A program made the position numbers and the translations under genes. A stretch of 64,000 bases of DNA from Nymphaea colorata. Its lineage: Eukaryota > Streptophyta > Magnoliopsida > Nymphaeales > Nymphaeaceae. The stretch covers positions 16,981,149 through 17,045,148 of the forward strand of contig NC_045146.1 in the NCBI RefSeq assembly GCF_008831285.2. Direction: 5' to 3'. The notes beneath the pieces were generated by a model. That model had not been told where the DNA came from. It did not search any database and saw nothing but the letters and a program-made list of their open reading frames with translations. Shown here piece by piece: positions 1-10,196 of the stretch; positions within the stretch are counted from its first letter, which is position 1, and every line of letters starts with the position of its first letter.

Positions 1-2322
1 TTTACTGCTGAAAGTCATCTTACCACTTTCGCTTTGTAGCTAGGAATGTATGCTTGATCAATGACTGAGCCTTCATGCTTTTCATGTTGAAGGTTTCAAA
101 TAATTTTATCCATGACTTAAGAGAGTCTTTCGTAGTGGAACTGCAACTGTGTCAACCTGGTTGTAATACCAAGACGTTGCTTTTTGATTCAGCTGGTTTA
201 ATAATTCAACAGAGATAAATTTTTTTACAGTACAAAATAAGAGGGTATTTCTTGGTTGAATAATCCCGATTGATACTGGTTAACAAAGCGCAGAAAGAAG
301 AGAGAAAACAAGGGGGAATTGGAGAACATGGGAGATGTTAAGCCAATTTTAACTTGAAAATTCTTGAAAGCTTCAGGGAAAGAAAGAACACGCAGGGAAC
401 GACAGCCTGCAGTGAACTTACTTGTGGCCTTTTACTGCAAGAAAGATATTAATCGAAGAAGAAAGGAAGACAGAAATTGTGCTTTGGGAAAGGGGGAAGA
501 AGATGAAACGCATGTTACCAGTCGCCATCTCTTGCAGTTATTAAATGACATTCACGTGCAAAGGGCCAGCGACAACGTGCGAGAAGCGTCAAGCGTTCAA
601 GTCTTGAACATGACATTTCATTTCTCTTGTTTTAAAAATTTAAACAGACTGGAAGCAAAAATGCAGTCCTCAAGGTCACGGGAGCAATAGAAAAACCAAA
701 GAACGTTTCTCAAGGAGATACGCTCGGGAAAAAATAACCATGACCAGAACTGCAAACCTACAGGAGAACCTACAGTTAGAAGAATCTGATTTAGTTCGAT
801 ATTTTACACCTTCCAATTCCGGTATTTGGAGAACGAGTGAACTTAATTGTAAAAAGATAGTCTATTCTAGTCCAAAACTAGTTATTCCTTATGATTATTA
901 ACATAGCCTTATTATTCGTAACATTGGCGCATCTGAGACAAACTTTGTTTTCTGATTTTAACTATGCTTATTGGCCTTTCTGATCAGGCCCACATGTATT
1001 GAAATAGACAGGCCTGACATGGGTACGGCATTTTTGTTTTTCACATATTTCTTTTGTAGAATTTTGAAGATTTTTTGTGAAATTGTGCATAATTTTTGTA
1101 AAATTTCAAGTATTTCCAACTCGTTTTGAAAAGTTTCAAAAACAAACAGATTGACCGTTGGAAAAGGTTTTTCATTTTATTTTCAAAAAATAAATGTTGG
1201 TGGAAATTTGATTTCAATGAAAAAGAACACGATTTCTCTTCTCTCGCTGTGTCTCTTTCTCTTCTTTATGAGGTAATTCGTTTAGGGTGAGAGTTTGTTC
1301 CTCTTTGTAACATGGGGAGTTCGTAGTTGACATTAGATTGACATTGCAAAGAATCTTTTGTTTCTTTTTCTCTTTCTTTTTTTCTCCTTTCTTGGAGGCA
1401 TGGAATTTGAAGTCTATGGCTAGGATCGAAGCAAATTGGTGTGAGTTATCTATCCTGTCCTATTGTTCTGCAAAAGACACATGTGGTTCTCTAGTTGTTC
1501 TTCTTCTTGTTTGTTACTCCCTTTTTAAGTGGGTGGCAATGTTGTTTAACTAAGAAAGCAATCACTGATATTATGCAACTCGGCTATCACGCTCCTGCAT
1601 GGAAAGCACTTGATGATCAGATTGTTCTTCCTTCTAAAAAGGAAGGCGGCCAACTTAAGCAGCTATTTCATTAGTACTTTCAATGCTCTATAGTCTATAC
1701 CTCGTGAAAACATAGTTTCTTTCTTCCCTGTGTTGTGAAGGCAGGAAGAAGTCTATGATGTTAGTAAAATTGTGATAATTCGGTGTTGGGCTTGGGGTTG
1801 TCTTAAGAAGGTGACAAAATAAAATAAAATTGAAAGTATTATGCTGTTGCCCATACAAAACAAGATAAAATTCTTTGGTGTAGTTGTTGGGGCATGGACT
1901 TCCTAAACTAGCAATCTGTGCTTCCAATTGTCCACGGGAAAAGTTTAACATCTTAATATCGTAATTCATCATATATGTGAATCAGTGCTTCATGTATTTA
2001 GCGAATGAAAACCCTTGGTCATATTGCTTTGTCAGTTCTTGGGATGTATTTGATAGGAACTAGTGAGACTTTAACAAGTTAAATTATTTTCTTTTCCCGA
2101 CTTTAGTTACTAGTTATGCACGTTCCTGTTAGCCCATTGCTGAAGAGAGTCCATTCCGTTTTATATATATGTAAGTTCAATCAATATATAATCAACTAGC
2201 GAGTATTAATAACAAAGTCAGTAGTTGCTTTGTATAATTCTCTTGAAGCTAACCTTGTCATGTAAAGGGCAAAGTTTCTGACAGGTTCAATGATTTCTTT
2301 TGTAAGATATGTGATTTCCTTT
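1..2322. other. Spacer, no gene recognised
   Basis: The stretch is AT-rich with only short, compositionally random open frames. I see no domain, repeat structure or RNA gene. The right edge is the Copia insertion at 2323. Confidence 0.5.
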
Positions 2323-2582
2323 TATTGGAGAGGAAAATGATTTTCAGGAATCAAGAAAAATCTTTCCTTTACATCAAAGAGGAAAATCAGAAAGTGAAAT
2401 TTCAGGAAAGAAATTATAATCTTTCATTCTATCACAAGATTGTGATCTTTCAATCCCAAAATTTGTGGGATCTGTATACACCTGTAAAGTTGTATAAATA
2501 CCTCATCATATATGAAATGAAGTATCTTTGTTGGCTCACTCATTTTCTTCTTTTCTCTCGTTTCATCACATTATTCTTCACA
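2323..2582 (+). repeat. 5' LTR of the Copia element
   Basis: It pairs with 7595-7863. It starts TATTGG where the 3' copy has TGTTGA, so the canonical TG has probably mutated to TA. It ends in TTCACA. A 9-bp gap after gaggaaaat accounts for the length difference. A tataaatacc box near 2495 is the probable LTR promoter. Confidence 0.92.
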
Positions 2583-2594
2583 TGGTATCAGAGC
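2583..2594 (+). other. Primer binding site (tRNA-iMet)
   Basis: TGGTATCAGAGC follows the 5' LTR directly. It is the standard Copia site complementary to the 3' end of initiator methionine tRNA, used to prime minus-strand DNA synthesis. Confidence 0.93.
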
Positions 2595-2910
2595 TACAGT
2601 AGAAAGAAAAGTGAGAAGAGGTGGCCATCGTTGATCTATCTAGCCGCTAGGACCAAAAAGTTGGGCGGAAGTTGTGCCCCAATCCTTTCTCTGGTTCTCT
2701 AAGCTGAGGATCTTGCTTTGTCCTCAACTCCTTGCTCTCCGCAAGAACCCATCTCTGTGGGACGTTCTTCCGCAGCACCGTCGGTCGAGGTCATCCTCCT
2801 CGATCCCATCTCTGCTCCAGCAGCCAGGGGAAGCCGACAAGAATCGAGTTTTTTTTTCTTGGGCATTTCTGTCTTCTCGGCGCCTCGTATTCTCCAGCAG
2901 CGTCTGCCTC

Positions 2911-3024
2911 CTTCACGCCATGAGGAGGAGGTCGCCCAACGAAAGAAGGTCTTCACGCCATTAGGAGGAGGTCGTCCATCTCCTCTGCCTTCTTCACGTC
3001 TTCAGGAGGAGGAGGTTGCCCATT
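2911..3024 (+). repeat. Tandem repeat in Copia leader, 3 units of about 40 bp
   Basis: Units beginning cttcacgcc or cttcacgtc start near 2911, 2951 and 2992. Each contains a ggaggaggaggt-like core. The repeat lies in the untranslated leader between PBS and gag. Open frames here are incidental. Confidence 0.75.
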
Positions 3025-3332
3025 GAAGGAGGGTTTTTCACCCACCGTCAGGGAGGGTTATCGACCATCACCGTCTCTCCTTCCTCTGTCTCTCAGACCG
3101 GGAGGTGTCTACATCTCTCTATCGCTCTCTCCTTCTCTTTCTTTTCAGAGATCAGAGGCGAAGAGGTCATTTGGCAGGGCAGACTCTGCATGTGTGCTGG
3201 TCATCTTCATCGTCTCGCTCAGACCTCTGTTTCTGAGCTTTTTCCTAGAGTGTCGCTCGATTCTTCAAAAGGAGCTCTTCATAAGGCCGTGTAGGGTTCT
3301 TGCGTCCGCAAGCCCCCGTCCCGGATTGCTCT

Positions 3333-3443
3333 CTTTGATTCGTTCCTGGATCGCTCTCTCGAGCGCTCCCCTTTGCTTCAGGCCGCTTCTTTGATTTGTT
3401 CTCGGATCGCTCTTGAGCACTCCCTTTTGCTTTAGGAAGCTTC
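3333..3443 (+). repeat. Tandem repeat in Copia leader, 2 units of about 55 bp
   Basis: Two adjacent units share tttgatt.gttc, ggatcgctct and cccttttgctt segments, at about 3336-3390 and 3390-3443. It also lies in the leader, so the leader appears to have grown by local duplication. Confidence 0.65.
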
Positions 3444-3561
3444 TTCGTGAGACAATCTAAGGGACGAATATTCCTAGCCAAAGAATCATTGGATTGAGTA
3501 AGGGATTCTCTTCTAATAGGATTCAGATTTGGATTTGAAGCTTCACGCACTATACTAATTT

Positions 3562-4581
3562 TTGTGTGCATTCAATATTTTTCACATGGCGACAACTCCT
3601 GTGGTTGATCGGACTACTGGTGAACAAAATGAATCACCTTTCATCATGCACCAATCTGATAATCATGGTGCTATTCTAGTGACAAATCCTCTTGTTGGCG
3701 ACAACTATTCTACATGGCGACGGACAATGAAGATGGCCCTTAGTGCCAAGAACAAGTTCGGATTTGTTGATGGTTCTATTCTAAAACCAACAACCACCAA
3801 TTCAGACTATATGGCATGGGTTCGCTGTAATGATTTGGTTCTATCATGGATTCTCAATTCATTATCCAAGGAGATAGCGAATAGCGTCATCTATGCCAGT
3901 GAAGCTCATGAAGTTTGGATTGATCTTCAAGAACGTTTCTCTCAAGGTAATGCTACTCGTATTTGTTAATTGAAGACGATGATATCTGATTTACGTCAAG
4001 AACAAAATTCGTTGGCTGTCTACTTTACTGCACTCAAAACTTTTTGGGATGAACTTGGATCTTATTCGACTGTGTCTGCATATACTTGTGGTGCATTCAA
4101 AGAGTTTCATTCATGCCAAGATCAGGAAAAAATTTATCAGTTTTTAATGGGGTTGAATGAAAGTTTTAGCAATCTTCGTAGTCAGATTCTTGCTATCGAT
4201 CTTCTACCCAACATTAATAGGGTCTATGCTATGCTGCTTCAAGAAGAGACTCAACGTCTTCTCACACCAAAAATGTCTGGATCAAATAACATAGCTCTTG
4301 CAGCCAGGTCTTCTCCTACATTATATACCAAAAAGAATCTGATAAGGACACCTAATGCTACTCGCAATCGTCCTCAACCAAAATGTGATCATTGTGGAAT
4401 GCTCGGCCATATAAAATCACGATGTTATGTGCTTCATGGATATCCTCTAAATCATCCTAAGGCTGCAAGTTCAACTGGCGATTCTTCTAAAATTGACATG
4501 GCGCAACAGGGTGGAACATCAACTAACAATGTAAAAGTCAACATTGTTTTGTCACAACTTACCGAAGAACAGGTCAGTTAA
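3562..4581 (+). pseudogene. Copia gag with in-frame stops
   Basis: Gag is the capsid/nucleocapsid protein that packages element RNA. The frame begins near 3562, with a likely true start at the ATG at 3586 (MATTPVVDR). It contains the Copia gag opening (LVGDNYSTWRRTMKMAL), the central LKTMISDLRQ...YFTALKTFWDEL block and a CCHC zinc knuckle, CDHCGMLGHIKSRC, near 4384. TAA codons at 3967-3969 and 4579-4581 interrupt one continuous frame. At both places the neighbouring codons read on as normal gag, so these are point mutations, probably CAA to TAA, and not true ends. Inactive. Confidence 0.88.
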
Positions 4582-5806
4582 TTGGCATCTTGGTTAAATG
4601 TTCATACTTCACCGACTGCTGCTAATCTAGCAGGTAAACAATCATTCCCAATTCTTTTTCCTTGGGTTATTGACACTGGAGCCTCAGATCACATGTCACC
4701 TCATTTACATTTGCTCTTTAATATCAAAACTCTACCAAAACATCGTGTGATCAACCTTCCAAATGGACATCAAACACTAGTCTCTATTACTGGAACCGGT
4801 TATCTTTCAGCCACTATTCAGCTTACTGATGTCCTATATATTCCTGATTTTAAATACAATTTATGATCAGTTCCAAAGTTTACCAAGACCACTAATTGTA
4901 TTGTTGTTTTTCTTTCAATCTATTATGCTTTCCAGGACCCTTTGTCGAGGAAGCTGATTGGAGTGGGTAACTTGAGCGGTGGACTTTACCATCTTCTTCT
5001 TCCAACGGCTTCACATGCTTTGTTTGCTTCTCCTAGTAATAAGACAGCTCATATATGGCATATGAGACTTGGACATCCTTCATTTGATCAGACTTTTTCA
5101 TTGAATAAAAACATTTCTATTTCCAAGCATGATTCTCCTTGTGATGCATGTCTTAAAGCTAAGTTCACTCGTTTGCCTTTTCCAACTAGTACTAGTAGAG
5201 CAAGTGATCCGTTCGGCTTGATTCATTATGATATTTGGGGAGGATATGCTACGTCATCACACACGGGAGTACAATACTTTCTCATCATAGTAGATGATTT
5301 TACACGAACAACTTGGGTCTTCTTGATGAGGTTCAAATCTGAAACATTTTCCTGCTTAACTCGTTTTTGTGCAACAGTTTTTACTCAATTCAATACTCAT
5401 GTGAAATGTATTCGGAGTGATAATGGTGTTGAATTTATAGCTAATAAAATGCAAACATATTTGCATGTGTTATGCCAAAAATTTAAATCCACTGCATAAG
5501 TTCTCATCACGTGCACACAAATGTGTTTTTGTAGGTTATCCTCACAATAAAAAAGGGTATCGTGTATATGATTTAGATACCAAACAAATTTTTACAAGCA
5601 GAGACATAACTTTTTTTGAGTATCATCTTCCATTTCTGACAAAAAATTATCATCCTAATGATTTGAACAACGTCGTTTTGCCTCAACCCCAAGATGATTA
5701 TCTCGATGAGAAGTATATGACACCGTGTGAGCATGGCATTCCAAAAAATTCTTCCCCACTATCATCCATTCAGTATCACGAGTCCATCAACAATGACCAA
5801 AATTAG
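4582..5806 (+). pseudogene. Copia protease and integrase, integrase core deleted
   Basis: The frame continues from gag. The aspartic protease motif VIDTGASDHMS lies near 4666. A TGA at 4864-4866 breaks the frame, which then resumes through the integrase H-H/C-C zinc region (RLGHP ... CDACLKAKF) and the first core aspartates (HYDIWGGY, RSDNGVEF). At about 5460 the sequence jumps from the second-aspartate region straight to the C-terminal NLNPLHKFSSRAHKCVFVGY segment in another frame. Roughly 100 residues are missing, including the catalytic glutamate of the D,D-35-E triad. The remainder to 5806 is the integrase/RT linker. Catalytically dead. Confidence 0.85.
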
Positions 5807-5886
5807 CCAGTCTCTCATGTCAGACTCACTTGCTCTATGCCGATCCAGTAGCACTCTGTCATTCCCCTTCCTACGTTTAAGACTAT

Positions 5887-6892
5887 GTGTGTTCCAATGT
5901 GATGGTTACAAGTTCACCGCCTAACGAATCTACTTCAACTAAGCATTCATCAGGTACACGTTATCTCATACACAATAATCTGCCTATTCACAAATTCTCT
6001 AAATCTCATTATTCCCTTTTAACCTCTATCATGAGTGATGTTGAACCTAGCTCGTATGCGGAAGCCATTAAGTATCAATATTGGCGAAGTGCTATGGCTG
6101 ATGAGATTCGGGCTCTTGAACAAAACAGTACATGGTCTATTACTACTTTGCCTCCAAACAAACGTCCAATTGGTTGCCGTTGGGTTTATAAGATAAAAGG
6201 GCAGTCAGATGGAAGTATTGAACGCTACAAAGCCAGACTTGTCGCCAAAGGGTACGCTCAACTAGAGGGACTTGATTACCATGAGACATTTGCTCCAGTT
6301 GCAAAATTAACAACCATGCGCACGCTCCTTGCTCTTGCCTCTATTCAAGGATGGTATCTATATCAAATGGATGTGAGTAATGCATTTATACATGGAGAAT
6401 TACATGAGGAAATATACATGACCATTCCACCAGACCTCTTGGGTGAGGGGGAGTATACTAGTAATAAAGAGTGTCGCCTTCATAAGTTTTGTATGGACTC
6501 AAGAAAGCGCCACATAACTGGTTTCACAAGCTGTTATCAGCACTCAAAGGTGCTGGTTTCATTCAATCATTAGCTGACAGTACTCTCTTTACTCGGAAAC
6601 ATGAAAAACAATTTATTGTTATCCTTGTCTACGTTGATGATCTTATCATTGCAGGAAATGATGAACCAGAAATTGCTTCAGTTATGCAATATTTACATTC
6701 GAAATTTTATATTAAGAACTTGGGAATATTTAAGTATTTTCTTGGCATAGAAGTTGCAAGAGTGCCATCTGGAATATTTCTAAGTAAGAGAAAATATATT
6801 GTAGATATTTTGAATGATGCAGGTTTGATGAGAGCCAAGCCTATAGACTTTCCAATGGAGCAAAAATTGCGGTTAACTATCAAATGATGGTA
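5887..6892 (+). pseudogene. Copia reverse transcriptase, frameshifted
   Basis: The reverse transcriptase opens with a typical Copia block (WRSAMADEIRALEQNSTW, then GCRWVYKIK, YKARLVAKGYAQ and ETFAPVAK), and QMDVSNAFIHGEL follows. The frame breaks around 6480-6490, inside the CRLHK/MYGLKKAP junction. It continues in another frame with the catalytic YVDDLIIAGND (about 6630) and KYFLGIEVAR, ending at a stop at 6885-6887. Residue content is good despite the shift, so the decay is moderate. Confidence 0.88.
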
Positions 6893-6936
6893 TTCCACTG
6901 GAAGATCCAGTTAAATACAGGAGGTTAGTTGGATGT

Positions 6937-7593
6937 TTGATCTATTTAACAATTACTCGTCCAGACATAATGTATTCAGTCCAAGTTCTCAGTCAGTTCA
7001 TGCAATCACCACAAATTACACACAATGAAGCGACACTTAGAGTATTGAAGTATTTGAAGGGTTCACCAGCAAAAGGAATATTTTTATCTTTATCAAGTGC
7101 AAAACAATTGAGAGCCTATTGTGACTCAGATTGGGCTAGCTGTCCTACCACTCGTAAATCAGTTAGTGGATATATTGTGTTCTTGGAGAAAAGTCCTATC
7201 TCCTGGAAATCAAAGAAGCAGTCTACTATTGCCAGATCGTCTGCTGAAGCCAAATACCGGGTAATGGCTTTTACAACTTGTGAAGTTGTTTGGTTAAAAG
7301 CCTTATTGAATGACTTGGGATTGAGTCATGATAAACGAGTCAATTTATATTGCGACAATCAAGCTGCTCTGCATATTTCAGCAAATTCAGTTTTTCATGA
7401 AAGAACGAAACACATAAAGCTAGATTGTCACTTTGTAAGAGAAAAAATTTAACAAGGAATAATTCGGGCTCACCATGTATCATCATGTTTAAAACTAGCT
7501 GATATTTTCACTAAACCATTGGGGAGAGACAAATTTTAAACTTTAAGAATCAAGTTGGGTGTTTCAGATTTGCACACACCAACTTGAGGGGGA
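6937..7593 (+). pseudogene. Copia RNase H domain and C-terminal tail
   Basis: The frame starts at a TRPDIMYSVQVLSQFM segment and carries the RNase H aspartates in AYCDSDWASCP and YCDNQAALHI. The usual A-E-A-E-Y-R motif reads AEAKYRVM here, a Glu-to-Lys change. A TAA at 7450-7452 cuts the frame. Beyond it the expected tail continues (LADIFTKPLGRDKF), then the usual LGV...GGVL ending that overlaps the polypurine tract. Confidence 0.85.
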
Positions 7594-7594
7594 G
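7584..7594 (+). other. Polypurine tract
   Basis: TTGAGGGGGAG lies immediately before the 3' LTR start TGTTGA. This is the standard plus-strand priming tract of plant Copia elements. Confidence 0.88.
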
Positions 7595-7863
7595 TGTTGA
7601 AGAGGAAAATTAGTTTGCTGATTTTCAGGAATCAAGAAAAATCTTTCCTTTACATCAAAGAGTAAAATCAGAAAGTGAAATTTCAGGAAAGAAATTATAA
7701 TCTTTCCTTCTATCACATGATTGTGATCTTTCAATCCCAAAATTTGTGGGATCTGTATATACCTGTAAAGTTGTATAAATACCTCATCATATATGAAATG
7801 AAGTATCTTTGTTGGCTCACTCATCTTCTTCTTTTCTCTCGTTTCATCACGTTCTTCTTCACA
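7595..7863 (+). repeat. 3' LTR of the Copia element
   Basis: It starts TGTTGAAGAGG and ends CTTCACA, with canonical TG...CA ends. It is 269 bp and homologous along its whole length to 2323-2582. Confidence 0.93.
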
Positions 7864-9075
7864 CTTTTTCACCTTTGAGCTGCATATATAATCGGTGGCT
7901 ACATGTTCTACGTTTCAGGATTTGTTCATTTATTTGATCACTTTGTCGCTCTATTGTATCGAAACGATGATTGTTGTTTGACATCGGTTATTGTGCTTTC
8001 AGCAATTGTACTATCACTATAAATGAGAACACGTGTACATGAACTTGGGTTCACATCTATGGTACTTATTTGGAAATATAATTTTATTTGATTACTTGCT
8101 TCGCTGCTAACTCTTCTTCAAATCACCATCAGGTTTTCCATAGAAGAACCACTAGTTAAGTTTATCTGATATGTGAATATTAGGATGAGACTGATGGAGA
8201 GACCTACAATCAATGGTGGAGTCAGAAAAATTGGTTCGAAGAACATTCGCGTAAAAATACCTATATCGTGGGTAGAAATTACTCTTATTTTCAGTAACGT
8301 TCAACCTTTTATTTTGAAGAACATTAGCCTATAAATGTTTTGGGCTAGTGAAAGGCTGTTCCCACTGATTGAGTGAATACCGAAGCCCCTCTTTCCTCCA
8401 TCCCCCCCTAATGTCCCATTCTGTTTTACCTCCGGGCTCTTTTTTTTTACACAAAGGGTTGATTGGATGAGAGTTCAAAACAAGAATTGACTGCTTTATC
8501 AGTCCTTGGTGACAACCTCTTGAGGACATTGTAGTCTATAAATTGATGCCATCTGTTGGATAGGACTTAGAATGGCTAATGTGAATATTTCCCTTTGACT
8601 ATTAAGTGCAAGAAACCCAAAGATCTAGAAAAGGAACATCATGTACTCTTCATTGGCGAGCCATCACACCCTTGATGTGCAAGTAAAGCGATAATTAACT
8701 GATCCTTTGAAATCATTTGGGCCCAGTGGAACTCCGTTCATATTAGTCCATCCTTTGGCACACAGTTGATGATAGTGAACCACCAAAAGGCCGTATGTCG
8801 GCAATATTATTATGAAACCCCTCTGGTTTGACACCAGAAATTTAATTTATTGTTCAAAATTAAAAACATTCCATGAAAAGATGAAAACAACTTAGGTGTT
8901 CAATATCTTTATTTTTAAAAATTTTACAATCATCGGCCGCCTAAAATAAAAGGGTACTGAAAATCTAATGCAAGTTTTACATGATCTCGTTTAATTTTTG
9001 CTAATGCCATTATCTACCTCGATCTCTACATCAATAGTAACCGTTGTACACTTTTCTTTTGGGTTTCATATATTT

Positions 9076-9077
<2 letters not shown>

Positions 9078-9106
<29 letters not shown>
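9078..9106. repeat. (AC)n microsatellite
   Basis: About 14 uninterrupted AC dinucleotides, followed by a looser tatg/cacaca tract. Confidence 0.95.
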
Positions 9107-9108
<2 letters not shown>

Positions 9109-9394
9109 ATATGTATATGCACACACATTGTTAATTTCAACCTGCCTTCTTTTCCAATTTTGGAAATCAGTCTCATTGTCAATCTCCTTTCCTCACTCGT
9201 TCTCTTATTAGGACCTTTTGGTTGAATCGTGGGATCTCTTATGTTCGTTTCAAACAAACAAAGGGTACAATAGCAACTTGATACTCATTGGTAGATGTAC
9301 AAGCCCAAGCCAACCGAATACTTTCCTTGGCAAAGGTCATCAATACTTTCTTAGGGTGGTACAGAGGTCTGTCAACCTTGAGTTGGCTAGATAG

Positions 9395-9740
9395 AGTTCA
9401 ACTCGGCATAGAAAGCTCGAGCTCAAACTTGACTCTAATTCAAGTCAAGCTCGATAGGACAAGATTGAGTTCAACTTGATGATACAATATTGAGCTCGAA
9501 CTCGACTCATTTAACTTGTTTATGTTAAGCATGTTTTTTTTTTAGCTCGTTAATTTTTTAATTTGTTTCTGTTTAACTATTTTCTTATTATAATTCAACA
9601 TTCATTATATAGTTGAGCTAAGTTGAGTTTAAATATACGAGTTCTTACAATTCTAACTTGACTCAAAGATACATTTGAACTCAAACTTGACTTGCTGAAT
9701 TTTGATGAGTGAGTTGGAGCCAAACTCGAGCTGGCTCCAT
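9395..9740. repeat. Degenerate agctcgag/aactcgac-rich repeat
   Basis: Short motifs such as gctcgagctc, aactcgact and ttgagttcaact recur in both orientations. Similar tracts are common dispersed repeats in plant genomes. A shorter related patch lies near 13420-13460. The element class is unknown. Confidence 0.45.
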
Positions 9741-10196
9741 TAGTTGTGCAACCCTTGCTTTAATCGATGAAATCCATGAACTCAACTTGCAGCCTGTCCC
9801 ATGATGGTACTTTGACAGCATGATGAGATGCCAGACTTTCAAATTCAAGATGCCAGACTTTCAAATTCAGGCGGATTGAATATACAAAACCCAAAAGCCA
9901 GATCCTTCTTATAAGGACCTAATGACACAGAAAACATGGGAACAGAGATCGCTCAGGAGCTCTTAGAAATATTATTTTATCTCAGAAATAAATTCTAACC
10001 ATCACAATACAGATGAACTCATAATAGGCATTTTCCACAAAATCCAGAATAAAGTCGCGGTAACCTTTTACTATTGACAGAAGAGTACAATTCGAGAGAC
10101 CTGGTTGTGGAGCACCGGCTGCTGCCATTTTTGCCAGCTGCTTGCCAGACAGGGCTACCCTCGTGACGGCAAGAGAGCTACCTCTGCCGACTCCAT

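Larger units (their letters stand above)
2323..7863 (+). mobile_element. Ty1/Copia LTR retrotransposon, complete but decayed
   Basis: The element has a 5' LTR, a tRNA-iMet primer binding site, gag, protease, integrase, reverse transcriptase and RNase H in Copia order, then a polypurine tract and a 3' LTR. Flanking pentamers ccttt (2318-2322) and ctttt (7864-7868) agree at 4 of 5 positions and look like an aged target-site duplication. The two LTRs align end to end, with a 9-bp deletion in the 5' copy and roughly ten substitutions by eye, so the insertion is not recent. The coding region has several in-frame stops, two frame changes and an internal integrase deletion, so it cannot move on its own. 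Its composition and position do not suggest any role in the LecRK cluster. Confidence 0.95.
7864..10196. other. Spacer downstream of LecRK-1, no gene recognised
   Basis: It holds an AC microsatellite and a degenerate ctcgag/aactcg-rich dispersed repeat. I see no protein domain on either strand. Confidence 0.5.

Noticed and set aside
2325-3394. Open frames of 60-125 residues in the Copia LTR and leader
   Set aside because: They cross the LTR, primer site and tandem repeats, and have no homology to any element protein I know.
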